A stretch of 64,000 nucleotides of DNA from Metaclostridioides mangenotii. GTDB taxonomy: Bacteria; Bacillota; Clostridia; Peptostreptococcales; Peptostreptococcaceae. A model generated the notes under the pieces. The model did not search any database. It had not been told where the DNA came from and worked only from the letters and a program-made list of their open reading frames with translations. Both the position numbers and the translations under genes were made by a program. The stretch covers positions 620,001 to 684,000 of the forward strand of contig NZ_JAHLOF010000001.1 of the NCBI RefSeq assembly GCF_018917235.1, given 5' to 3'. This document shows positions 26,117 through 34,353 of the stretch, piece by piece (positions within the stretch are counted from its first letter, which is position 1; every line of letters starts with the position of its first letter).

Positions 26117-27358
26117 ATGAAACGTAAAAATATAAAACGAATGACAAAGAAACAAAAGATTTATTTAAGTATAGTAGCTGGTGTAGTTGCTTTGTTAGCG
26201 ATAATTATTTCTGCCATTTATGTTAACTTGAAAAAAGACAATAATGATAATTCTTACATTTCATATAAAATTGAAAAGCCTGAACCGTTATTATTTAAAG
26301 GTTTTGTCACTGCTGAGAAAGTGTCAAATGTATTTTATGATCAATCTTTAGGTAAAATAACAGAGATACCTGTAAAAGATGGGCAAGAAATTAAATCAGG
26401 AGATATAATTTTAAGTTATAAGAATGAAGAGATCCAATCTGAAGCTGATGCTCAAGAGAACTCTTTGAAGAAGTTATCAGTATCTGTAGATGGCGCTAAA
26501 AATGATTTAAATAACGCTAGATCAAAGGTTAAAAATTATAAAAATAAGTTGTCAAATTTAAAAAATGAGTTAAGTAATGTCGATACGAGTACTTTAGAAG
26601 GTCAACAGAAGAAACAAGAACTAAAAGCTACGATTAATCAGTATGAAGAACAGTTGGATGCTCAGAATTCAGTAGTTGCCCAGACAGAAAGTGCACTTAG
26701 TGTAGCTAAATTAGATTATAATGATGCAAGTAAATCTGTCGATTCAATACGAAAGAAAGCGAATAAAAATATTACATCTGAGATTAGTGGAATAGTTTCT
26801 ATTAATGAAAATGGAAAGTCCGATCCTACTTCTCCAGTTATAAAAATTATAAGTAAGAATGTGGTAGTTGAAGGATTAGTATCTGAATACGATTATGATA
26901 GTATAAAGCTTAATCAAAGGGTTAAAGTTCGCCCAGTTAGTCAAAAAGAAGAAATCGGAGGGCAAATTAAACAAATTAATCAATTGCCTGAAACAGAAAT
27001 TAATGTAGGTAATAATCAAGGTAATTCTACAGGAAGTCTGAGTAATTATAAATTTCTTGTGGAACTAGATAGTCCGTTACAGTATGGATACAGTGTTCAG
27101 ATTAAACTTCCAATAGATGAGTTGCGTATACCTAAAAAAGCTTTGATAAAAGAAGGTAATAAAGAATATGTTTATTTATATATATCAGGAAAGGTGATTA
27201 AAAAGCCTATAAAGACGGAGACAAAAAATGAAGTAATCGACGTCTTAGATGGACTAAAAGAAGGAGATATTATAATTGCAAATCCGAATGAAAAATTAAA
27301 AGAGGGCGAGAAGGTTGAGTTGAAGTCTGATAATTCGGCGGTGAAGTCCAATGATTGA
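26117..27358 (+). CDS. Periplasmic-adaptor-type (HlyD/MacA-like) subunit of an ABC exporter
   Basis: 413 residues. A basic N-terminus and one membrane anchor (IYLSIVAGVVALLAIIISAIYV), then the lipoyl/barrel-sandwich half (VKDGQEIKSGDIILSYKNEE), a long coiled-coil hairpin (~115-215, KKLSVSVDGAKNDLNNARSK onward), the second sandwich half (ITSEISGIVSINE) and a beta-barrel/membrane-proximal end (LKEGDIIIANPNEKLKEGE). In Gram-positive bacteria such adaptors join an ATPase and a MacB-type permease to export peptides or remove antimicrobials. Its 3' end overlaps the ATPase gene by 8 bp. Confidence 0.9.
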   Translation: MKRKNIKRMTKKQKIYLSIVAGVVALLAIIISAIYVNLKKDNNDNSYISYKIEKPEPLLFKGFVTAEKVSNVFYDQSLGKITEIPVKDGQEIKSGDIILSYKNEEIQSEADAQENSLKKLSVSVDGAKNDLNNARSKVKNYKNKLSNLKNELSNVDTSTLEGQQKKQELKATINQYEEQLDAQNSVVAQTESALSVAKLDYNDASKSVDSIRKKANKNITSEISGIVSINENGKSDPTSPVIKIISKNVVVEGLVSEYDYDSIKLNQRVKVRPVSQKEEIGGQIKQINQLPETEINVGNNQGNSTGSLSNYKFLVELDSPLQYGYSVQIKLPIDELRIPKKALIKEGNKEYVYLYISGKVIKKPIKTETKNEVIDVLDGLKEGDIIIANPNEKLKEGEKVELKSDNSAVKSND

Positions 27359-28031
27359 TTTAGTGAATATTAATAAATACTATCATACTGGAAAAGAGGA
27401 GCTACATGTATTAAAAGACGTCAATCTTCATATCAATTCTGGAGAGTTGGTTGCTATTATAGGACCGTCTGGTTCTGGCAAGTCAACTCTAATAAATCTG
27501 TTGGGATTTATCGATAAGAAATTTAAGGGGACATATCTCTTTGAAGGTGAATCCCTAGTTTCAAGTGATGATGATAGATTATCGATGATTAGAAATAAAA
27601 CTGTTGGTTTTGTATTTCAAAACTTCAGCTTGATAGAAAATAATACAGTATATGAAAACATAGAGTTACCACTTCTTTATAATGGATATGGACTTCATCA
27701 GACACAGGATAAAGTTTATAGCATATTAGAAAAAGTCGGCTTAGATGGAAAGGAAAAAAACTATCCAAAACAGCTTTCTGGTGGTCAACAGCAACGTGTG
27801 GCAATAGCGAGAGCACTTATAAACTCACCAAAATTTATAATAGCAGATGAACCGACTGGAGCACTTGATACTGTTACATCCGAAGAAATTATGAAATTAT
27901 TTGTGGAACTAAATAAAGAAGGCGTAACTGTTATATTAGTTACTCACAACCCTGAGCTAATTTCATATTGTTCTAGAGTTATAACTATTCGGGATGGTGA
28001 AATAATTGAGGACAGGGAGCTGATTAGATGA
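27351..28031 (+). CDS. ABC transporter ATP-binding protein (MacB/LolD type)
   Basis: 226 residues with all ABC motifs: Walker A GPSGSGKST, Q-loop FVFQNFSLI, signature LSGGQQQRVAIARAL, Walker B FIIADEPTGALD and switch His in VTHNP. The sequence type (antimicrobial peptide/lipoprotein export, ATPase separate from an FtsX-like permease) fits its neighbours. Overlaps the preceding gene by 8 bp and the permease gene by 4 bp, showing tight translational coupling. Confidence 0.96.
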   Translation: MIDLVNINKYYHTGKEELHVLKDVNLHINSGELVAIIGPSGSGKSTLINLLGFIDKKFKGTYLFEGESLVSSDDDRLSMIRNKTVGFVFQNFSLIENNTVYENIELPLLYNGYGLHQTQDKVYSILEKVGLDGKEKNYPKQLSGGQQQRVAIARALINSPKFIIADEPTGALDTVTSEEIMKLFVELNKEGVTVILVTHNPELISYCSRVITIRDGEIIEDRELIR

Positions 28032-29227
28032 AATTATATGTAATCTGGCGATCCTCCCTAAAATCTATCAAAAACAATAAGAAGAGAAGTTTCTTAACTA
28101 CTTTTGGAATAATTATTGGCATTGCTTCTGTAATTGCTATTATGGCAATAGGTAGAGGATTTGAAAAAGATACAATAAAAAATTTTACTAATAATGAGAC
28201 CGAAGAAGTAGAAGTAAATATACAGTTTATACCAGACAGCGAGTCTCTATACCAGAGTAATGCTATATTTTTTCAAGATATGGATTTAAATATTCTTAAA
28301 AGCCTAGACGGTGTCAAAAAAGTGTCATATCCTGATAATGATAATAATTCGGTTTATAAAGATATACTAGTTAAAGAAAAAACAGAAAAAAAACAAATAG
28401 ATTTAGTTGACGAAACTAATAGAGAGATTGTTATAGGTAGAAATCTTTCTAAGGTAGATAATGAAACGCATAATAAGGTAGCAATTCTAGATAGTAATAC
28501 AGCTAAAGATATCTATGAATCACCTGAGAATTCATTAGAAAAGGGTGTTGAAGTAGAAGGACAGTTGTTCACTATTGTAGGCGTTTATAAAGGGCAAGAC
28601 GTTCAGAGTATGTTTTCGATGCCTGAGTCCAATATCTTGATACCTAAAAATGTATATTTTGATTATTTTGAAAAAGAAAATACAACATCTATGATAGTTT
28701 TAACTCTAGAAAATGGTTATGCTCCAAATGAAGTTACAGAAGATGCTGTAAACCTACTTAAAGAGTCTGGGAGCATGAGAAATATGGGTGATTATCAACC
28801 ATTTGATATGTCACTGCTTACAGATAGTGTAGGTAAAATACTTAGAACAATTACATATTTTATATCAGCAGTAGCTGGGATATCTCTTTTTATTGCTGGT
28901 GTTGGGGTTATGAATATGATGTATATATCGGTTGCAGAGAGAACTAAGGAAATTGGTGTAAGGAGGGCTCTTGGGGCGACAGAGAAAGCTATAAGAATGC
29001 AATTTCTTTTAGAAGGTCTTACTTTGACTTTGATAGGTGGGGCAATAGGATATATACTTGGGATCTGTTTTGCATATATAGTTGGCGCGATATTAGATAT
29101 ATCAGTTAGTGTTGATTTATTTACAATATCATTAGCCATAGGTGTATCTGCATTTATAGGTTTAGTATTTAGTGTAGTACCTGCTTCTGTTGCAGCTAAA
29201 AAAGATCTTATAGATATATTGAGATAG
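28028..29227 (+). CDS. ABC transporter permease (MacB/FtsX family)
   Basis: 399 residues. Typical MacB topology: an N-terminal helix (FLTTFGIIIGIASVIAIMAIG), a large external MacB_PCD domain (~45-270), then three helices in the FtsX domain (ISAVAGISLFIAGVGVMNMM, the stalk SVAERTKEIGVRRALGATEKAI, LIGGAIGYILGICFAYIVG, LAIGVSAFIGLVFSVVPASVAA). Forms the dimer that couples ATP hydrolysis to a mechanical export stroke. Substrate unknown. Followed by a clear terminator. Confidence 0.95.
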   Translation: MKLYVIWRSSLKSIKNNKKRSFLTTFGIIIGIASVIAIMAIGRGFEKDTIKNFTNNETEEVEVNIQFIPDSESLYQSNAIFFQDMDLNILKSLDGVKKVSYPDNDNNSVYKDILVKEKTEKKQIDLVDETNREIVIGRNLSKVDNETHNKVAILDSNTAKDIYESPENSLEKGVEVEGQLFTIVGVYKGQDVQSMFSMPESNILIPKNVYFDYFEKENTTSMIVLTLENGYAPNEVTEDAVNLLKESGSMRNMGDYQPFDMSLLTDSVGKILRTITYFISAVAGISLFIAGVGVMNMMYISVAERTKEIGVRRALGATEKAIRMQFLLEGLTLTLIGGAIGYILGICFAYIVGAILDISVSVDLFTISLAIGVSAFIGLVFSVVPASVAAKKDLIDILR

Positions 29228-29240
29228 CTTTAATGCTTTT

Positions 29241-29278
29241 AGGAATTTAAACATATTCAATGTTTAAATTCCTTTTTT
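29241..29278 (+). terminator. Terminator of the ABC exporter operon
   Basis: Arms AGGAATTTAAACAT and ATGTTTAAATTCCT with a 5-nt loop, then TTTTTT. Lies 14 bp after the permease stop. Confidence 0.92.
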
Positions 29279-29524
29279 ATTTGTTCAAATACCACAATTA
29301 TTTTTGTATTGGCACTTTTATTAAAATTCTTTTAAATAAAATCTATACTAATTTATAAAAATATACTAAAAACTCTACTATTTCAGAATATTAAAACTAA
29401 TACATTGATTTTACTTAATTACTATGTTAGAATAACAATCAAAATATTTATTAGATGAAAAACTGTTTACTAGTATCAAAATAGTTTAACATCAAAAAAA
29501 TCTAATAATTCTAGGAGGCATAAT

Positions 29525-30094
29525 ATGAATTATATTCCAAATTATGAACAAGCAGTAGAGCTATTAAAGAAATATAATAAAGATGAATTTCACATCAAGC
29601 ATGGGCTTGTTGTTGGTGGTGTTATGAAGTATTTCGCAGAAAAATATGATCCAGATAATGTTGACTTCTGGAAAGTTGTCGGAGTCCTTCACGATCTAGA
29701 TTTTGGACTTTATCCAGACGAACACTGTGTAAAACAAGTTGAAATTATGAGAGCTGAGAATATAGACGATTCTGTAATATACTCAACTACTTCTCATGGA
29801 TATGGGCTTACAGGTTCGGTTGCAAAACCAGAAAAGAAGATGGAAAAGATTCTATTTGCATCTGATGAGCTAACTGGATTAATCGGTGCTGCTGCAATTA
29901 TGAGACCTTCAAAGAGCGTTATAGATATTGAGTTAAAATCAGTTAAAAAGAAATTTAAAGATAAGAAATTTGCTGCTGGATGTTCAAGAGAAGTAATCCA
30001 AAGCGGTGCTGATGTACTTGGTTGGACTTTGGACGAGCTTATAAGCGAAACAATACTCGCTATGAGAACACTAGTTCCTACACTCAACATTTAG
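29525..30094 (+). CDS. HD-domain (HDIG-type) hydrolase
   Basis: 189 residues. Metal-binding HD motif: His in DEFHIKHGLVVGGVM, the HD doublet in VVGVLHDLDFG, a further His in ATSHGYG-like TTSHGYGL and Asp in LFASDELTGLI. This domain form is common for uncharacterised clostridial phosphohydrolases; the nucleotide or phosphate substrate cannot be told. AGGAGG ribosome site, own terminator 28 bp after the stop; single gene unit. Confidence 0.88.
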   Translation: MNYIPNYEQAVELLKKYNKDEFHIKHGLVVGGVMKYFAEKYDPDNVDFWKVVGVLHDLDFGLYPDEHCVKQVEIMRAENIDDSVIYSTTSHGYGLTGSVAKPEKKMEKILFASDELTGLIGAAAIMRPSKSVIDIELKSVKKKFKDKKFAAGCSREVIQSGADVLGWTLDELISETILAMRTLVPTLNI

Positions 30095-30122
30095 TAATTA
30101 TCTTATAATATAAAACTATCTA

Positions 30123-30151
30123 AAAAGCCCTGTAAATATTTACAGGGCTTT
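30123..30151 (+). terminator. Terminator after the HD-domain gene
   Basis: Palindrome AAAGCCCTGTAAA / TTTACAGGGCTTT; works in both directions. Confidence 0.9.
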
Positions 30152-30243
30152 AAATCTTCATAATTACTTCACAATTTTCGTATAAATTTATATATATATT
30201 CATTTAACCTTAAACCATCGATGATGGATTTTGGTTTACTCCA

Positions 30244-30292
30244 ACGTGATTGGGTAGTCCCGAGATGTTCTATCCCCAATCACGTCCTTTTT
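30244..30292 (+). terminator. Second strong hairpin with T-run, possible end of a small RNA
   Basis: Arms ACGTGATTGGG (30244-30254) and CCCAATCACGT (30275-30285), then CCTTTTT. It lies ~90 bp beyond the previous terminator, between convergent genes, so on the plus strand it has no gene to end. An upstream hairpin-forming stretch (AAACCATC..GATGG) and a weak promoter-like TTCACA-17-TATATA near 30170 would allow a transcript of roughly 90 nt. Confidence 0.5.
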
Positions 30293-30386
30293 ATATCTAA
30301 TAAAATAAATAATTAAATTCAATTATTAATAACATTTCTATTTATAATAATTCTATTAAAACATTATTACATAATTAAATTCAAAT

Positions 30387-31673
30387 TTATTTAGGCTCTA
30401 CTATTGAAATAACACTGAACTCTTCTTTAAGATGATTATTAAGTCTATCCCTAACGTCTTCAAAAGTTACTTCTTTAATAACGTCAACATAGTCTAATAT
30501 ATTAATTTTCTTGAAATTATTTGAGATAAAACTATTTGCTATGTTAGTTATTGAATCAAAACTCTTTAAAAGTTGACCAGTATTTTTCTTTTTAGTTCTA
30601 TTGAAGTCTTCTTCTGATAAACCTTCTTTTTTAAGTTTGTCTAAATGTTCAAATACTGCACTTTGAACTTTCTTAGGTTCTTTTGAATCTCCAACGACTA
30701 GTGTAAATCCATAATCAACTTGTGAAGAGAATCCCGCTCCGAAGTTTTCATTAATTAGTCCATTTTTGTAAAGCTTCTCATAAAGCTCTCCACCTTTTCC
30801 AAATATCATATCCAAAAGAATATCTGTAGTTACTTCTTTTTTAAGCAGTTCTTTTCCACTTACACCAATTTTATTATCTTTAAATCCCATATAGAACATA
30901 GGCATAGATATAGGAAATTTCTTAACAATTTCTTTTTGTGCTACTGATGTAGGTTCTTCAGGATAGAATCTCTCAATCTCGTGATTCAATTTAGCTACAT
31001 CGTAATTATTAGATTTTTCGACTACTTCCATAATTTTATTTTCATCTAAATCTCCTACTACAAATAATGCCATATTTCCCGGGTTATAAAATGTATTATA
31101 ACATTTATAGAGTTCATCCTTCGTTATCTTATAAATACTTTCTACTGTACCAGCGATATCTATTCTAACTGGATAATTTACATACATTGCTTTTAAGCAG
31201 TTGAAGTAAACATTCCAATTAGGGTCGTCATCATACATCTTTATTTCCTGTTCTATTATACCCTTTTCTTTTTCTACATTTTCTTCAGTAAAATACGGAG
31301 TCTGAACATATTTTATAAGGTGTTCAAGACTTTCATAGAAATTCTCTGTTGCTGTAAATAGATACGCTGTCATCGTAAAGTTTGTAAACGCATTTGCACT
31401 AGCCCCAAGCTTAGAAAACTCATCAAATGCATTTCCACCGTCGGGTTGTTCAAACATTTTATGCTCTAAGAAATGTGCAATACCTTCGTTTACTTTAAAC
31501 TTTTCCTTCTCACCTATAGGAACAAATTCAAGTTCATTGGAACCGTAATTTGTACCAAGAATCGCATATTTTTTAGTAAATCCTTTTTTGGGCATATAAT
31601 ATACATCTAGCCCATTATCTAATTTTTTATAGTAAAGTTCTTCCTTTAAAATATCATTGACTATTTTTTTCAT
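30387..31673 (-). CDS. M16-family zinc peptidase, catalytic partner (YmfH-like)
   Basis: 428 residues. The inverted zincin motif HxxEH is present in GIAHFLEHKMFEQ, with the downstream Glu in EKEKGIIEQEIKMYDDDP. The C-terminal M16 half (~190-428, TFYNPGNMALFVVGDLDENK) gives the clam-shell partner. In Firmicutes a gene pair of active and inactive M16 halves is common and the products are thought to form a heterodimer. The inactive partner lies immediately upstream (14 bp). Substrate unknown; no signal peptide, so probably cytoplasmic. Confidence 0.92.
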   Translation of the reverse strand: MKKIVNDILKEELYYKKLDNGLDVYYMPKKGFTKKYAILGTNYGSNELEFVPIGEKEKFKVNEGIAHFLEHKMFEQPDGGNAFDEFSKLGASANAFTNFTMTAYLFTATENFYESLEHLIKYVQTPYFTEENVEKEKGIIEQEIKMYDDDPNWNVYFNCLKAMYVNYPVRIDIAGTVESIYKITKDELYKCYNTFYNPGNMALFVVGDLDENKIMEVVEKSNNYDVAKLNHEIERFYPEEPTSVAQKEIVKKFPISMPMFYMGFKDNKIGVSGKELLKKEVTTDILLDMIFGKGGELYEKLYKNGLINENFGAGFSSQVDYGFTLVVGDSKEPKKVQSAVFEHLDKLKKEGLSEEDFNRTKKKNTGQLLKSFDSITNIANSFISNNFKKINILDYVDVIKEVTFEDVRDRLNNHLKEEFSVISIVEPK

Positions 31674-31687
31674 AAAATCCTCCTCAT

Positions 31688-32950
31688 CTAGTTTCTAAGA
31701 AAGTAAACTGTGTCAAGCTCTATGTCTTTTACAGCATCTACTATGTCGTTCACTGTAACTTTTTCTATACTTTTAATTAAATCTTCAACTGTTGAATTAG
31801 TTTTCCCTAATGATTGCGCAAAAGAAAACTCTGACATACCACCAATATTATCAGTAACAGATTTTGCTGAGTTGATTAGGGCGCTCTTGCTATTAGCAAG
31901 TTCCGTATCTGTTATTTTTCCATTTTTAAGATCTTCAAGTTGCTCTTTGATTATTTTAACTGCTTTTTCGTAGTTTTGTGCTTCTATACCTGATGAAACA
32001 AACATTATACTCTTATATTTTTCAACTGATGAAAACACGTAGTAACATAAGCTCTCTTTTTCTCTTACATTATTAAATAGCTTTGAATGGGCTCCCCCAC
32101 CGAAAACACTATTACCAACTACTAGAGAATAATATTTATCGTTGTCCATATAGTCTACATTTGCTCTGTATCCCATGACAAGCTTTCCTTGGGTTATATC
32201 CATCTTTTCTTCTACGACTTTTACATCATCGACCTTTTTAACATATTTTCCCCTAGGTATTTCAATGATATCTCCTCTTTCAAACTTGAAGTTTTGCTTT
32301 ACTGCATCGGCTACAAAATCATCGTCAAAATCACCTTCCACAACTATATCTATCGGAGATGTTTTAAGTATATTTTTATAATGATTATAAAGATCTACTG
32401 CAGTAATTGAGTCTATATCCTCTTCATAGCCATTTTCTTCTATACTGTACCTTTCACCTTTGCACATAGCTTCAATACATTTATTTTGTGCATAAGCTTT
32501 TTTATCGTTTATCGCTGCCTTAATTTTATCTTTCAAGTTCTGCTTTTCTAGATGGAGATACTCTTCTTTAAAACCACCATTTTCTACAAAAGGATTGTTA
32601 ATTATATCATTTAAAAACTCGATCATATCCTTAAATATCTTTTCATCAATATACTTATCATTAACACCCAATATTTTAAACTCTAAAATTTGTTTCTCTG
32701 ATCTTTTACCCGCATTTGAAAAAAGCGAAGCCCCATAAAAATTATCCATCTTATGTGATATTTCTCTTAAGGTCGGATAGTTTTTGCTACCACTAGTTAT
32801 AACTGATGGTAACAAAGCATTTTTAGTAACTTCATCTCTATCTAATACTCTTTGAATATAAACACTTACTAAATTTGTTTTAAATTTTGACGTTTTTATC
32901 AACGTCAAATTTATATTATTACCTAAATCTACTCTTTTTAAATCGCTCAT
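31688..32950 (-). CDS. M16-family peptidase-like protein, non-catalytic partner (YmfF-like)
   Basis: 420 residues with the M16 fold, but the HxxEH zinc motif is absent (the equivalent region is REISHKMDNFYGASLFSNAG). The C-terminal half retains MGYRANVDYMDNDKYYSLVVGNSVFGGGAHSKLFNNVREK, which in such pairs contributes the Arg/Tyr that complete the partner's active site. GGAGG ribosome site. It starts the two-gene M16 operon. Confidence 0.9.
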   Translation of the reverse strand: MSDLKRVDLGNNINLTLIKTSKFKTNLVSVYIQRVLDRDEVTKNALLPSVITSGSKNYPTLREISHKMDNFYGASLFSNAGKRSEKQILEFKILGVNDKYIDEKIFKDMIEFLNDIINNPFVENGGFKEEYLHLEKQNLKDKIKAAINDKKAYAQNKCIEAMCKGERYSIEENGYEEDIDSITAVDLYNHYKNILKTSPIDIVVEGDFDDDFVADAVKQNFKFERGDIIEIPRGKYVKKVDDVKVVEEKMDITQGKLVMGYRANVDYMDNDKYYSLVVGNSVFGGGAHSKLFNNVREKESLCYYVFSSVEKYKSIMFVSSGIEAQNYEKAVKIIKEQLEDLKNGKITDTELANSKSALINSAKSVTDNIGGMSEFSFAQSLGKTNSTVEDLIKSIEKVTVNDIVDAVKDIELDTVYFLRN

Positions 32951-33322
32951 AGCTACCTCCTATATCTTTATATATTAATTATAACCAATTATTATAATAT
33001 TTAATATAATTGCACTTATATTTAGTTAATTATACCCAATAATTAACATCTATTATCATGATAAGATTTTTTAAATTATTATTAAGTACAGTGTAACATA
33101 CATATTGTGTATATTTATATCGGTATATTAAACTATATACTCTACTTTTTAGAATTTTTATATTTAATTTAGTTTAGAAATCTCTTATAAAATAAAAAAA
33201 GATTCAATAAACCTTGTATCTTTTTTATTAAAGTCGATAAATTTTAGTTTAATTACCTCAAACATTATTGTATAATTACTCTAATAAATAAAATAGTAAA
33301 CACTAAACCATTTAAATATTCT
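32951..33322. other. 372-bp intergenic region between divergent genes
   Basis: Very AT-rich. It holds the promoters for the M16 pair (minus) and the HxlR gene (plus, TTGTATAAT near 33268). A 9-bp AAAAAAGAT / ATCTTTTTT stem near 33200-33230 is the only structure seen. No gene visible. Confidence 0.4.
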
Positions 33323-33625
33323 ATGTCGTTGATAGAAGGAAAATGGAAAATGCATATATTATTTTGGCTATGGAAGAAAGAGATTTTACGCTACGGAGAA
33401 TTAAAGAAATCATTAGAATGTATAACGCATAAAATGCTTAGTAATCAATTAAAAGAACTAGCTATGGATGGTCTTATTATTCGAAATGAGTACCCTCAAG
33501 TACCTCCAAAAGTTGAGTATAGTTTATCAGAGAAAGGACTTTCTCTTATGCCTGTACTAGATGCACTTTGTCACTGGGGACAAGATCATATGCCTCTGGA
33601 AACAATAGATAATAAAAGACAGTAG
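33323..33625 (+). CDS. HxlR-family transcriptional regulator (N-terminally short)
   Basis: 100 residues. HxlR winged helix: SLIEGKWKMHILFWLWKKEILRYGELKKSL, ITHKMLSNQLKELAMDGLI and the wing PPKVEYSLSEKG, ending LDALCHWGQDHM. Homologues start ~12 residues earlier with a conserved CPV/I-x-Y-T. Here the frame continues upstream (KPFKYSMSLIEGK) but lacks both a standard start codon and a visible ribosome site, and the Cys position reads Lys. The ATG at 33323 is the only standard start. It may be thiol-independent or partly decayed. Convergent with the flavodoxin gene. Confidence 0.75.
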   Translation: MSLIEGKWKMHILFWLWKKEILRYGELKKSLECITHKMLSNQLKELAMDGLIIRNEYPQVPPKVEYSLSEKGLSLMPVLDALCHWGQDHMPLETIDNKRQ

Positions 33626-33688
33626 TGATAACAACAGTGACGATTGTTAACATTGTTAGCGTTTTGTTGACTTTAGTCATCATTATAT

Positions 33689-33726
33689 ATAAGACTTACT
33701 TAACTGTATTGATAAGTAAGTCTTAT
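33689..33726. terminator. Bidirectional terminator between HxlR and flavodoxin genes
   Basis: Perfect arms ATAAGACTTACTTA (33689-33702) and TAAGTAAGTCTTAT (33713-33726), 10-nt loop. Confidence 0.75.
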
Positions 33727-33747
33727 AATTCTAGTATTAAAATATAC

Positions 33748-34278
33748 CTAAGACTTAATGTCATGTACATAATTTATCAATGGATCAATGGCTTTAAGGT
33801 TTGAATTATCATAAGAATCACTGATAGCTTCCATTGCTCCCATTTCAATGTTATCTTTATTTTTTTTCCTTCTTAATGTAAACTTTAGAACATTCATAAT
33901 AAATTTATCAATCATTCCCATATTTTTATAGTTCATGCCACTTTGAAAATAAAAAAATGGTATATTAGACTTACCTGGAATATTAGTTTGTTTAAATTGA
34001 TTAACTTTCTCAACCGCAGCAAGAGGAGTAGCTCCAGTTGCAAATACTATTAAATGGGTATTTTTTAAAGTTGCTAAATTATTTGTTATAAATTTAATAC
34101 CATTAATTTTACTAGCATATATCCCACCCCCAAAAATAACAATATCATACTTTGATACTTCAGAGATGTTTGCTGCTTCTAAAGGCAGAGCTTGACAATT
34201 TAATGCCTCAGAGATCCACTCTGAATACTTCTTTGTAAATCCAGTTTTAGACTTGTATACTATTAAAATTGTTTTCAA
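33748..34278 (-). CDS. Flavodoxin-domain protein (HemG/menaquinone-type flavodoxin family)
   Basis: About 176 residues. The N-terminal FMN phosphate loop YKSKTGFTKKYSEWIS, the second loop VIFGGGIYASKINGI and VFATGATPL identify a short flavodoxin of the HemG-like family (PF12724 type). The C-terminal part (DKFIMNVLKFTLRRKK) may be a membrane- or partner-contacting helix. Redox partner unknown. An ATG at 34284 adjoins the GGGGG ribosome site too closely; the TTG at 34278 is better spaced. HxlR regulators often control such flavin genes, and the two genes converge here. Confidence 0.85.
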   Translation of the reverse strand: MKTILIVYKSKTGFTKKYSEWISEALNCQALPLEAANISEVSKYDIVIFGGGIYASKINGIKFITNNLATLKNTHLIVFATGATPLAAVEKVNQFKQTNIPGKSNIPFFYFQSGMNYKNMGMIDKFIMNVLKFTLRRKKNKDNIEMGAMEAISDSYDNSNLKAIDPLINYVHDIKS

Positions 34279-34353
34279 TATCATACCCCCTAATTTAAGA
34301 AGAATTATTTACTCTTTTAAATAAAGTTATAATAATTTTCCGCGAGAAATACA

